A DNA stretch of 64,000 nucleotides, from the NCBI RefSeq assembly GCF_000968685.2, contig NZ_LAKD02000079.1:1-64000 (forward strand). Reading direction: 5' to 3'. The stretch comes from Streptomyces antioxidans. GTDB lineage: Bacteria; Actinomycetota; Actinomycetes; Streptomycetales; Streptomycetaceae. The notes beneath the pieces were generated by a model, which did no database searches, was not told the DNA's origin, and saw only the letters and a program-made list of their open reading frames with translations. Positions within the stretch are counted from its first letter, which is position 1. Every line of letters begins with the position of its first letter. The translations under genes and the position numbers were made by a program. Shown piece after piece: positions 32,697 through 41,556 of this stretch.

Positions 32697-33850
32697 CCCG
32701 ACCCGCACTCACCCGGCGCCAGATCCACGCCCTGGTCGCCGTGGCGGTGGCGCTCGCCGCCCTCACCGGAGCGTTCGTCTGGTTCGCGGGCAGCGAGGAC
32801 CGGGCGCTGGCGGGAGCCTGCGACGGGGTGCTCCCGGTGGCAGAGGTCCGCTCGGTGCTCGGCGACGACACCGCACTGGACGTCACCAACCGCACCCAGG
32901 GCTCCTTCGGGAAGACCGCCTCCGAGAGCGACAAGAAGGGCGCCGGGCGGGCCAACTCCCTCTCCGTCCACTGCCGGATCACCGCCGAGGGCACCGGCCA
33001 CATCGCCGTCTCCGTCGAGGGCTCGCCCCGCCCCCGCACCGAGTACGGATACGACGACCTCTACACCGCCGTACCCGACCGCCACACCCTGCCCGTCCCG
33101 CTCGGCCACGGCTGGTCCGGTCTGTTCGCCACCGACACCGCACGGCTGGACGACGCCAAGGACGGCACGGCCACCACCGCCGTGACCCTCGACTGCGCCC
33201 GGCGCGGCGACAGTCTGCTGATCACCGTGGAGACCGCGCTGCACGGCGCCGCCACCCTCGACGACCCCGCCGTCCGCCCCGACTTCGTCCGCACCGCCAC
33301 CGCGACCGCCGAGGCGGCCAACGACCACTGGGGCTGCGGCGCGCGCCTGGGCAAGCCGGTGCGCACCGTCGGACTGCCGGTGAACGAGGACGAGTACGAA
33401 CCGCTGATCGGCGCCAAGGGCACCTGCGCGGCCGTCCCCACCGCCTCCCGCTCCGCCGTCTCCACCGCCCGCGAGACCGCCCGCGACCGCGCACCGCGCG
33501 AGAGCTGTGTGCTCGGCACCCGGGACGGCTCACCGCTGTACCGGCTGGAGGCGTACTACGGCCCCTACGCGGAGGACGCCCGCTCCCAGTTCACCCGGGA
33601 CTACGACTACGAGAACGTGACCCCCGCCGAGAAGCCCGCCGGGCGGCTCGGCCAGAGCGCCTACTGGGCCGGTGCCACCTGCCCGCGCGGCGCCGAGTCC
33701 GCCCTGTACCTCATCCGCGCCGACGCCGCGGACGGCGAGACCCGCCGCCGCCCCGACCTCGGCTATGAACGCGCCGCCCTGGCGGCCTTCGCCGCCGCCT
33801 CGTCCACCCACCACGACTGCGCCGCGCCCAGCCTGCCGGGCGGCGAGTGA
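32687..33850 (+). CDS. Membrane-anchored protein of unknown function (paralogue B)
   Basis: A 387-residue protein with an N-terminal anchor (IHALVAVAVALAALTGAFVWFA, about 13-34) and an extracellular domain. It has the ACDG start block, NEDEYEPLIGAKGTCAAVP in the middle and a C-terminal ATCPRGAESALYLIRADA block. GGGGAGG is seven bases before the GTG at 32687. It overlaps paralogue A by 10 bp, so the pair is co-translated. Function unknown; a hetero-oligomer is plausible. Confidence 0.8.
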   Translation: MALTRPALTRRQIHALVAVAVALAALTGAFVWFAGSEDRALAGACDGVLPVAEVRSVLGDDTALDVTNRTQGSFGKTASESDKKGAGRANSLSVHCRITAEGTGHIAVSVEGSPRPRTEYGYDDLYTAVPDRHTLPVPLGHGWSGLFATDTARLDDAKDGTATTAVTLDCARRGDSLLITVETALHGAATLDDPAVRPDFVRTATATAEAANDHWGCGARLGKPVRTVGLPVNEDEYEPLIGAKGTCAAVPTASRSAVSTARETARDRAPRESCVLGTRDGSPLYRLEAYYGPYAEDARSQFTRDYDYENVTPAEKPAGRLGQSAYWAGATCPRGAESALYLIRADAADGETRRRPDLGYERAALAAFAAASSTHHDCAAPSLPGGE

Positions 33851-33882
33851 CGACGGGCGCGGGGGCTTGACGCACTGCGCCG

Positions 33883-34776
33883 TCATCCCTTGACGGCGCC
33901 GCCCAGGGCGAAGCCGCCGCCGAGGCGGCGGGAGATCAGGACGTAGAGCAGGAGCACGGGGGTGGAGTAGAGGATCGAGAAGGCGGCCAGCTGGCCGTAG
34001 ACCACCTGGCCGTAGTTGCCGAAGAAGGTGAAGATCGATACGGACGCCGGGAGCTGTTCGGGGGAGAGCAGCAGCATGAAGGGGACGAAGAAGTTGCCCC
34101 ACATCATGATGAAGCTGTAGATCATCACGACCGTGATGCCCGGGCCCATCAGCGGCAGGATCACCCGGGTCAGGCCCTGCAGCCAGGACGCGCCGTCGGT
34201 CCACGCCGCCTCCTCCAGGATCACCGGCACGCCGTCCATGAAGTTCTTCATCAGCCAGATGGCGAACGGGAGCTGGGAGGCGGCGAGGAAGAGTGCGGTG
34301 CCGGACATGGTGTCGATGAGGTCCACCTGGACGAAGAGTCCATAGACCGGAACCATGATCGCGGTGATCGGCAGACAGGTGGTGAAGAGCACCGTCAGCA
34401 GATACGGGCGCACGGCGCGGGAGCGGAAGCGCGAGAGGGGATAGGCGGCGAGGGCCGCGCAGGCGACGGTCAGGATGGTGGCGCCGCCGCACAGGAGCAG
34501 GCTGTTGAGCATCGGTGTGAAGGTGATCTCGTCCGTCCACACCGCGGAGAAGTTGTCCATCGTGGGCGAGCCGGGCGAAGAGACCCGCAGGGTGGCATCG
34601 TTGTCGATGGACGCCAGCACCAGCCAGGCGAGCGGAAGCAGGAACGCGGCGGCGATCAGCAGCAGCGCGGCGTCGGCGGCCAGACGGCGGCGCAGCCGCG
34701 GGGACCAGCGGGGGCCGGTGCGGCTCTTGGCGGAGCGGGGCCAGGTGCGGGCGGGGCGGGCGGAGAGCGCGGACAA
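33883..34776 (-). CDS. Carbohydrate ABC transporter permease, MalG type (orphan)
   Basis: A 297-residue permease with six transmembrane segments (first at about 28-50). The EAA motif, which docks on the ATPase, is EEAAWTDGASWLQGLTRVILPLMGPG. It starts at TTG 34774-34776 with GAGGAGG eight bases upstream. A MalG permease should follow its MalF and binding-protein partners, but none is adjacent. The matching MalF and binding lipoprotein lie at 52311-54630 on the same strand without a MalG. I infer that these were one operon, now split. No ATPase gene is near; Streptomyces sugar importers usually share MsiK. Confidence 0.9.
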   Translation of the reverse strand: MSALSARPARTWPRSAKSRTGPRWSPRLRRRLAADAALLLIAAAFLLPLAWLVLASIDNDATLRVSSPGSPTMDNFSAVWTDEITFTPMLNSLLLCGGATILTVACAALAAYPLSRFRSRAVRPYLLTVLFTTCLPITAIMVPVYGLFVQVDLIDTMSGTALFLAASQLPFAIWLMKNFMDGVPVILEEAAWTDGASWLQGLTRVILPLMGPGITVVMIYSFIMMWGNFFVPFMLLLSPEQLPASVSIFTFFGNYGQVVYGQLAAFSILYSTPVLLLYVLISRRLGGGFALGGAVKG

Positions 34777-34781
34777 CCTCG

Positions 34782-34794
34782 GACCTCCTCGCGC
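34782..34794. repeat. Left copy of 13-bp direct repeat bounding the accessory block
   Basis: GACCTCCTCGCGC occurs here and, identically, at 52314-52326 at the 3' end of the malF-type gene. On the minus strand it contains the ribosome-binding site of the orphan malG. Confidence 0.6.
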
Positions 34795-34878
34795 GCTTGC
34801 GGGCTTGCGAGCGCAGTCGATCAGCGTGGGTCCATGAAACCCGTTGCCGCCCGCTCGGGGAAGACGCGTGCGCGGTCC

Positions 34879-36048
34879 TTACGGCGTCGGCGGGGCGATC
34901 GTCACCGGCTGGTCGTTCCGCAGCTGGTCGAAGAGGCGCCGCGCCTGTGCCGCGTTCCACTGCACCGCGCTGCCCTTGGACGTCCGGAGGTTGGTGTTGG
35001 ACACCGGGACGTTGAGCTGCCTGCCGTTGCCCGAGGTGACGCCCTTGACCGCCTCGAACAGGGACATCAGGGTCGGCAGGCCCATGTCCTTGTCCACGAT
35101 CAGCGTGTCCAGGCCCGCGCGCACGGTCGGGACGGCCGCGAACGGGTTGGCCAGGACCCCGGGGGTGGCGGCCTTGTCGGCGAGCGCGGCCAGGAACTTC
35201 CGCTGGTTCTGGGCGCGGCCCAGGTCGCCCTCGGCCTCCTGCTTGCGCTGGCGGACGAACGCGAGCGCCTTCGCGCCGTCGAGGGTGTGGCAGCCCTTCT
35301 TCAGATCCAGGCCCGACTTGGGGTCCTCGATGTCCCGGTCCACACACATCCGCACCCCGCCGACCGCGTCCACGACGCCCACGAACCCGGCGAAGCCGAT
35401 CTCCGCGTAGTGGTCGATGCGCAGCCCCGTGTTGCGTTCGATGGTCGGGACGAGCAGATCGGGGCCGCCCATCGCATAGGCCGCGTTCAGCTTGTTCTGG
35501 GACGGGCCGTAGCGCCTGCCGGTCTCGGGGCGGACGAAACCGGGGACGTCCACCCAGGAGTCGCGCGGCAGGCTCATCATCGTGGTGCCGCCCGCGCCGG
35601 TGTGCAGCACCATCATCGAGTCGGTGCGGCGGCCCTCGGCCGAGCCGGTGCGCAGGCTCTTCCTGGCCTCCTCGGACAGGCCCTCCCGGCTGTCGGAGCC
35701 CACGATCAGGTAGTTGGTGCCCTTCCCCGGCGGCGGGCGGTTCGGAGCCCTGCCCAGGTCGACCTCGCGATGGAGCTGGGTGTCGGCCCAGACGTAGGCG
35801 CTGCCGGAGGCGAGGAGCAGCGCGGAGACCGCCACGATGGCCAGCCGGACGATCCGGCGGCGCCTGCTCAGCGGCTCCTTGGGGGCGCGGCGCCGGACGG
35901 TGGGGGCGGGCGGGGACGGGGGCGGGGGTATGGGCTCGGGGCCGAGGGCGCTGGTCTCTGCGCCGGTCCGGTAGGGGGCCGGTTTGGTGGGTACGCCGTG
36001 ACGTGCGGGCACGCCCCGTGGCATGGACGGCCCCAACCGATCGCTCAT
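34879..36048 (-). CDS. LytR-CpsA-Psr (LCP) family wall-polymer ligase
   Basis: A 389-residue type II membrane protein. A Pro-rich cytoplasmic N-terminus (PEPIPPPPSPPAPTV) is followed by a single anchor (IVRLAIVAVSALLLASGSAYVWA, about 67-89) and an LCP domain: NYLIVGSDSREG, RRTDSMMVLHTG, SLPRDSWVDVPG, NAAYAMGGPDLLVPTIERNTGLRIDHYAEIGFAGF. A linked C-terminal tail completes it. The conserved Arg and Asp residues that hold the lipid pyrophosphate are present. LCP enzymes transfer teichoic acids or capsular polymers to peptidoglycan. The neighbouring glycosyltransferase at 36147 on the same strand makes a surface-polysaccharide role likely. Confidence 0.92.
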   Translation of the reverse strand: MSDRLGPSMPRGVPARHGVPTKPAPYRTGAETSALGPEPIPPPPSPPAPTVRRRAPKEPLSRRRRIVRLAIVAVSALLLASGSAYVWADTQLHREVDLGRAPNRPPPGKGTNYLIVGSDSREGLSEEARKSLRTGSAEGRRTDSMMVLHTGAGGTTMMSLPRDSWVDVPGFVRPETGRRYGPSQNKLNAAYAMGGPDLLVPTIERNTGLRIDHYAEIGFAGFVGVVDAVGGVRMCVDRDIEDPKSGLDLKKGCHTLDGAKALAFVRQRKQEAEGDLGRAQNQRKFLAALADKAATPGVLANPFAAVPTVRAGLDTLIVDKDMGLPTLMSLFEAVKGVTSGNGRQLNVPVSNTNLRTSKGSAVQWNAAQARRLFDQLRNDQPVTIAPPTP

Positions 36049-36146
36049 GGGCGGCAGTCTGCCGAGCGGCCGAAGGCGCCCGCCGTCCCTTCGTAGAGGT
36101 ATGACAACTTCGGCGCCGCGTTGAACGCGGACCCGGCCGCCGTACG

Positions 36147-38279
36147 TTACCTCGCCGTCAGGCTCCGGTGCGCGGGTGGATCGCCGAGTGCCTGCCCGGC
36201 CGTCCCGGAGCGCTGGATACGGTGCCACCGCAGCCGCGTTCCGAGCAGGAGGGCCACCACGGACTGGATGACCACCAGATACATCAGCTGCCGGTAGACG
36301 AAGAGCTGGAACGGCAGCGACCACAGCGCCCGTATCCGCTCCCCGTCCAGCCGCAGCGCGTACCCGGCGCAGACCATCTGGATGGCGAGATAGCCGAACC
36401 ACACCCCGGCCGCCTCCACCGGGTCGAGGAAGAGCGCGCCGTACAGGGCGAAGAGGTCGATCACGGGCGCCAGCAGCGGCAGCAGCACCTGGAAGAGCGT
36501 GAGATAGCTGAGCCCCCGGCGGCCGAACCGCCCCACCGAGCCCAGCGAGATCATCGCGCGGCGGTGCTTCCACATGGCCTGCAGCGTGCCGTACCCCCAG
36601 CGGTACCGCTGCCGCCACAGCTGGCGCAGCGAGCTGGGCACCTCGGTCCAGGCGACGGCCGTTTCCTCGTACACCACCCGCCAGCCCGCCCGCCACAGCG
36701 CCATGGTGAGGTCGGTGTCCTCGGCGAGGGTGTCCTCGCTGACCCCGCCGACGCCCAGCACCGCGTCCCGCCGGAAGGCCCCGATGGCGCCGGGCACGGT
36801 CGGCATGCACTCCAGCACCTCGAACATCCGTCGGTCGAGGTTGAACCCGAAGACGTACTCCAGGTGCTGCCACCTGCCCAGCAGACTGCGCCGGTTGCCC
36901 ACCTTGGTGTTGCCGCTGACCGCGCCGATGGCCGGGTGGGCGAGCGGCTGGACGAGCTGGTGGACGGCGTCCGGTTCGAAGACCGTGTCGGCGTCGACCA
37001 TCACCACGATGTCGTGCTCGGTGTGGACGAGACCGGTGTTGAGGGCGGCGGCCTTGCCCGCGTTGGGCTGCCGTACCACCAGCACCCTGCGGTCGTCGAC
37101 GCTCGCGGCGATATCGGCCGTACGGTCGGTCGAGCCGTCGTCGATCACGATGAGCTGCAGCTCGGGGTGGGTGGAGGCGAGCAGCGAGCGGATGGTGGCC
37201 TCGATGCCCGCCTCCTCGTTGTACGCGGGGATGAGCACCGTCACCGGCTCGTTCACCTCCCGCAGCCAGGGCGCGCCGGGCCGGAAGCGGGTGAGCCGCC
37301 GGACATGGGTGCGGGCGAACAGCATGAGCATCAGCAGCCGCAGCACCCCCAGCGCCCCCGCGATCCCCAGCACCCAGACCATGGTGGACGCGAAACCCCG
37401 GCCGATCGCCGCGACCCAGATCAGCGCCTCGCCCTCCCAGCGCTCCAGGCCGGAGACCGGGACGTCGACCGGGGGCACCCCGAGCCCGCCGGTCACGGTG
37501 GTGAACTTCTTGGCCCGCGGGTCCCTGAGCAGCTTCTCCGTCCCCTGGTACGCGGTGTCCGTCTGGCTGAACTGCCGGACCATCCCCTGCGAGGGCGTCG
37601 TGCCCGACCGGTCGGCGGCCACCAGCGCATAGCCCTCCGCGGCCACGCTCCGCGCCGCCCGCCACTCGTCGCCGCACAGCGTGTCCACATGGGTGGTCAG
37701 CGGCAGCCGCAGCAGCCTGGGCTGGACGCCCACGGAGCCCGCCAGCGCCGACTCGGTCAGGGACAGCTCCATCCGGGACCGGCTGGCGGACGCCGAGCCC
37801 ATGTCGGCGCCGGTGTAGGTGTTCGACCCGATCTCGTGGCCCGCGTCGCGGATCCGGCGTACGAGACCGGGGTACTGGGCCGCCTTGGCGCCGGAGACGA
37901 AGAACGTGGCCCGCGCGTCATACCGGCGCAACAGGTCCAGCAGACGCGGGGTCTGGACCGGGTCAGGACCGCCGTCGTAGGTCAGCGCCACCGTCCCGGC
38001 GGGCATCCCCACGGTCCGCACCCGGCCCCCGTTGATCTGCACCACCGGCCCGCCACCGGCCAGCGCCCTGGGCACCGGGCTGGTGCACGGCCGCCGCGCC
38101 TTCGCCGCGTCGACCTCGTGGTTGGTCCAGCCCTGGAACATCAGCAGGCCGAACATGGCCGGAAGGACGAGGAGCAGGAGCAGCCAGTGCGCGCGCGGAT
38201 CACGGGACCGCTTGTGCCGCCCTCCCCGGGACAGGCGGTGTGGTTCCTGGTGTTTTCTCGACCGGTTGCCCTCAAACAT
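36147..38279 (-). CDS. Bifunctional NodB-like deacetylase (degenerate) / GT2 glycosyltransferase
   Basis: A 710-residue membrane protein with a basic N-terminus and TM1 (32-50), a NodB-like domain (about 85-275), TM2 (about 288-320), a family 2 glycosyltransferase domain (about 340-565) and three or four C-terminal helices. GT motifs are intact: IPAYNEE (349-355), DAD (428-430), ED (519-520) and QRYRW (556-560), as in PgaC/IcaA-type processive synthases. The deacetylase domain has lost its metal site: TYDGGPD (100-106) replaces TFDDGPD, and SNTYTG (152-157) replaces HTYTH. The architecture matches MatB, the S. coelicolor PNAG-like synthase for pellet formation, but orthology is not established. 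It acts with the adjacent LCP protein on a surface polymer (inference). Confidence 0.88.
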   Translation of the reverse strand: MFEGNRSRKHQEPHRLSRGGRHKRSRDPRAHWLLLLLVLPAMFGLLMFQGWTNHEVDAAKARRPCTSPVPRALAGGGPVVQINGGRVRTVGMPAGTVALTYDGGPDPVQTPRLLDLLRRYDARATFFVSGAKAAQYPGLVRRIRDAGHEIGSNTYTGADMGSASASRSRMELSLTESALAGSVGVQPRLLRLPLTTHVDTLCGDEWRAARSVAAEGYALVAADRSGTTPSQGMVRQFSQTDTAYQGTEKLLRDPRAKKFTTVTGGLGVPPVDVPVSGLERWEGEALIWVAAIGRGFASTMVWVLGIAGALGVLRLLMLMLFARTHVRRLTRFRPGAPWLREVNEPVTVLIPAYNEEAGIEATIRSLLASTHPELQLIVIDDGSTDRTADIAASVDDRRVLVVRQPNAGKAAALNTGLVHTEHDIVVMVDADTVFEPDAVHQLVQPLAHPAIGAVSGNTKVGNRRSLLGRWQHLEYVFGFNLDRRMFEVLECMPTVPGAIGAFRRDAVLGVGGVSEDTLAEDTDLTMALWRAGWRVVYEETAVAWTEVPSSLRQLWRQRYRWGYGTLQAMWKHRRAMISLGSVGRFGRRGLSYLTLFQVLLPLLAPVIDLFALYGALFLDPVEAAGVWFGYLAIQMVCAGYALRLDGERIRALWSLPFQLFVYRQLMYLVVIQSVVALLLGTRLRWHRIQRSGTAGQALGDPPAHRSLTAR

Positions 38280-38426
38280 GGTTGGTCGCACCGTAGTTGC
38301 CGGGCCCGGGGCGGGCCCGGCGAAGCCGCGGGAATGGATAAGAATTCCCGGGACACTCCCCGCCGCGCGGCCCAATCGCCTATGGAACGGGGTGGTTCGT
38401 GGTCGCAATCCGGAGATAACGGGCCC

Positions 38427-40470
38427 ATGGAACGGGCGGGGCCTATTGCCGCGTGGGCGGCGCTCGGCGTGGTGGTGGCCGGTCTGGCCGCGTATTTCTC
38501 GGTCGTCGGCCTGGAGGACGCGGTCCGTACGGCGAGTGTGGTGGGGGTCTTCATCGGAATCGCGTCCCTCGCGCTCGCGGTGGCGGTGGAGCTGAGGTCC
38601 CGGCGTGCGCCGGTGGCGCCCGGCACCGGGGGTGACCCCGCCCCCGGCACCGGGGGCGGCCCGGACCCGTCTCCGGCGCGGACGCCGCCGGACGGGCGGT
38701 CCACGGCCGGGCCGCGGTACGGGGGCGACCACATTGACTTCAGCGGCGGTGTCTTCCACGGACCCGTGGTCGGCCAACGGGTGGAGCGCCGCACCGAGCG
38801 CCCGCCCGAACGCGGTCCCGAGCGCCCGCCCGCGCGCCGCCCCGAGCGCCCGCCCGCGCGCCGCCCCGAGCGCCGTCCTGGGCCGTCGGACGGTGCCGAC
38901 CCCGAGGCCGGAGAGCCCCCTGTGAACCATCCGGACCGCGCGGACCACATCGACTTCGGTTCGGGACACTTCTCCGGCAGTGTCGTGGGCAAAATGGTGG
39001 TGCACCACCATCAGCCGTCGCCGGGGCCGGTGCCCGGCGCGCTGTTCTCGCAGCCCGCGCCGCACCCCGGATTCGTCGGCCGACTGACCGAACTCGACTC
39101 GCTCCTCGATGTGCTGAGGCCAGCCGCGCGGGGCGGGCCCGCCCATGGCGATGTGGCCGCCGCCGCGGTCGCGGGGCTGGGCGGCGTGGGGAAGACGGCC
39201 CTGGCCCTCCAGACGGCGTACGAGGCACAGCGGCGGGGATGGTTCCCCGGTGGTGTGCTCTTCGTCGATCTGCATGGCTACGACGGCACCGCCCTCACCC
39301 CGGAACGCGCGCTGGAGTCCCTGCTCAGGGCCCTGGGAGTGGCGCCTGAGCACATCCCGCCCACGGTCGACGAGCGGGCCGGGCTGTATCGGTCGCTGCT
39401 GAGCGGGATCGCGGCCGAGACCGGGCCCGTGCTGGTCCTGGCGGACAACGCCGCTCAGTCCTCCCAGGTCAGACCGCTGATTCCCGGACATCCAGGGCAC
39501 CGGCTCCTGGTGACCTCGCGCGACACCCTGGCCCAGCTCGGGATGTACCAGCTCCACCTCGGGGTGCTGCCGTCGCCCGCCGCGATGGAGGTGCTCACGG
39601 CGGCCGTACGCAATGCGCAGCCGCGGGACCCCCGGATCGTGGCCGAGCGGACCGAGGCGGAGCGCCTGTGCGGGCTGTGCGGACATCTGCCCCTCGCACT
39701 CCAGATCGCGGCGGCACTGCTCATCGCGGACCCGGGCAAGCCCATCGGGGAAGCTCGCCGGTGAGCTGGCGGGCGTGGCCACCCGGGTGGACTATCTGGA
39801 CGACGGGGAGCGCGGCGTCCGCGCGGCCTTCGATCTGTCCTACGGCAGGCTGACCGATGAGCAGTCACGGCTGTTCCTGCTGCTCGCGCTCGCCCCGGGC
39901 GAAGGCATTTCGGCGGAGCCCCTGAGTGTGAGCTACGGCGCGCCGCTGCCGCCCCGAGGCGTCGATGTCCTGGTGCGGGTGCATCCCGTCGAGCCCGGGG
40001 GCGCCGGTGGGCGCTGGCGCATGCACGATCTGCTCCGCGCCTACGCGGCCGCCAAGGTGGCCGCGGACGGCGCCCGGTCCACCTGCGAGTACGAACGTTC
40101 CCGTGCCCGGATCCTGGATCACTACAACGAACTCGTGGTGGACGCGGGGGGCTTGATGCGCATCCCGCCCGTACGAAGGCCCCACCCGCGTTTCGCGGGC
40201 CGCGCGGAGGCTCTTGGCTGGCTCGACGGTGAGCGGACCGGCCTGGTGGCAGCCGCCTGCTGGGCCGCCGAACCCCGCCATGCGCGCGCCGCCACCCAAC
40301 TGGCCCTGGATCTGGGCGAATACCTGGGCCGACGGCGTCTGTACGGCGATGCCATCGTCGTCTACCAGCACGCGATCAACGGCGCCCGCGCACGGGGCGA
40401 CCGGCGGAGCGAAGGGAAGTCCTGGAACAACCTCAGCATCGCGCTGCGCCGGGTCCGCAGGCTGGAGGAG
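38427..40470 (+). pseudogene. NB-ARC/TPR STAND protein (FxsT-like), frameshifted and truncated
   Basis: The N-terminus holds two helices (AAWAALGVVVAGLAAYFSVVG and a second at about 33-50), then two copies of a short motif, DHIDFSGGVFHGPVVG and DHIDFGSGHFSGSVVG, around an Arg/Pro repeat (ERPPARRP twice). The NB-ARC part (Walker A GLGGVGKTALALQ, then FVDLHGYDG, LVLADNA and LLVTSR) runs to 39764. The frame breaks at a 4-G run (39747-39750): removing one G restores PIGKLAGELAG and continues into the winged-helix and TPR region up to about 40470. There the sequence switches without a stop to the tail of another gene. STAND proteins of this type accompany FxsB-type radical SAM maturases. Start is uncertain (ATG 38382 is possible). 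A sequencing error could explain the frameshift but not the 3' junction. Confidence 0.75.
38816..38877. repeat. In-frame GC-rich tandem repeat in the STAND gene
   Basis: A 24-bp unit around CCCGAGCGCCCGCCCGCGCG is repeated two to three times, encoding ERPPARRP copies in the linker between the two HIDF motifs. Confidence 0.7.
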
Positions 40471-40472
40471 TC

Positions 40473-40889
40473 CGCCTGCGCTATGTCCGCGACGAACTCG
40501 ACGGCCGGGCGGAGCAGCGCGCGACCGCCCCGCGTGAGCTCGCCCCCATGGTCATGTGGATCGGGGCCCTGGTGCCCACGGGGCCCGAACTCGCCGGATC
40601 CACCTCACCGCGGCACGGCGCCCCGTCCATCGGCGACATCACCGAGTCCGGGCTGGCCGAGCTGATGGAACGGGCCGCCGAGGTGCCATGGGTGGCCGAG
40701 GCCCTGGACGGATTCACCAACTGCCGGGCCACCTGTGACCATTTCGCGTTCTGCCTGGGCGGAAACCCGGCCAACAAGTTCTTCGAAACCGGCAGATTCG
40801 ACACCACCGAGACCACGCATTGCCGGACCAGTAAGAAACTGCTGATGAAAGGGGTGTTCCAGCATGTCGCGGGACCCCGGAAACGATGA
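40473..40889 (+). pseudogene. C-terminal remnant of a radical SAM/SPASM peptide maturase (FxsB-like)
   Basis: Only the last ~138 codons remain: RYVRDELDGRAEQR leads into APMVMWIGALVPTGPEL and a SPASM-type cysteine cluster (NCRATCDHFAFC, GGNPANKFFETG, then THC). This tail is typical of cyclophane-forming radical SAM maturases (FxsB/GrrM-type). The N-terminal barrel with its CxxxCxxC cluster is missing; the sequence joins the truncated STAND gene at about 40470. An ATG at 40548 could start a short product but no enzyme. It overlaps the next small gene by 26 bp. Confidence 0.75.
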
Positions 40890-41163
40890 GCCGGACGCCG
40901 TCGCGGAACTGCCAGAACTGCCCGAACTGCCGGAGCTGATCGACGCCCATCGAAACCGGCTGTCCGCACTCCTCGCCGATATCCCCGAGTCCGCCGGTGG
41001 CCGCCACCGGCGGACGGACGCGCACGCGGGCGCGGCGACGTCGGCGAGCATCGACGACTGGGACTACTCCGACCACCACCGGCCGCCCCGGGAGGAGACA
41101 CCGGAACAGAACCCGCCCGAGGCGCCCGAGGACACCGGCGAGGAGTCCACGAACGAGGAGTGA
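40864..41163 (+). CDS. Small acidic protein, candidate RiPP precursor of the maturase relic
   Basis: A 99-residue hydrophilic protein. A Leu/Pro/Glu-rich leader-like N-terminus (AELPELPELPELIDAHRNRLSALL) is followed by a linker, the aromatic patch DDWDYSDHHRPP (about 65-76) and an acidic tail. It overlaps the maturase tail by 26 bp, as precursor or accessory genes of radical SAM systems often do, and an AGGGGTG precedes the ATG. No FxSxx C-terminus is present, so it is not a classical FxsA. Its maturase is broken here, so it could act only if an intact enzyme exists elsewhere. The coding call rests on overlap and codon bias; precursor role is speculative. Confidence 0.45.
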   Translation: MSRDPGNDEPDAVAELPELPELPELIDAHRNRLSALLADIPESAGGRHRRTDAHAGAATSASIDDWDYSDHHRPPREETPEQNPPEAPEDTGEESTNEE

Positions 41164-41556
41164 ACCGGTGGTCAGGCGCACCGGTCGCGTGGGTTTCCGC
41201 GCCGCGCGGTGGACAGGGCCTCGGCCAGCCCCGGTACGGGGGCCCATCGGCCGCGGTGGGTCCGGCGCGGGGGCGGACCGTACGGCGACTGCCAGGCCGG
41301 GCGGTCGGGGTGGCGGCGGTGGAGGGCGATGGGCAGGCGGGTGGGCGCGCACGCCCGGTTCTTGGACATAGTGATACCGATTCCCATGAGAGGACCGCAG
41401 CGAAAAGGAGCACGGCGCACCAGGGGCGACGCGCGACGGATCAGCGCTTGGGGGTTCTCACATGGTGTACAACGGCATGTCCTTGACCGGGTGGGTGACG
41501 GTGGGCGGGAGCACCGTAACCGCGCACGGGCGCGCCGCTCCACTGGTTTTCGGGCC
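41164..41556. other. Apparently non-coding accessory DNA
   Basis: These 393 bp lie between the small acidic gene and the convergent monooxygenase. Open frames exist on both strands but none has a ribosome-binding site, family similarity or consistent codon bias. A lower-GC patch around 41365-41400 might be a degenerate promoter. I see no repeat or hairpin worth naming. Confidence 0.5.

Noticed and set aside
36147..39782. One 1211-codon minus-strand gene covering the glycosyltransferase and beyond
   Set aside because: The supported protein begins at 38279. The upstream part is antisense to the NB-ARC gene and has Pro/Arg-rich shadow composition.
41160..41486. Small plus-strand open frame after the candidate precursor
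   Set aside because: No ribosome-binding site apart from the preceding stop overlap, no recognisable similarity, and random-looking composition.
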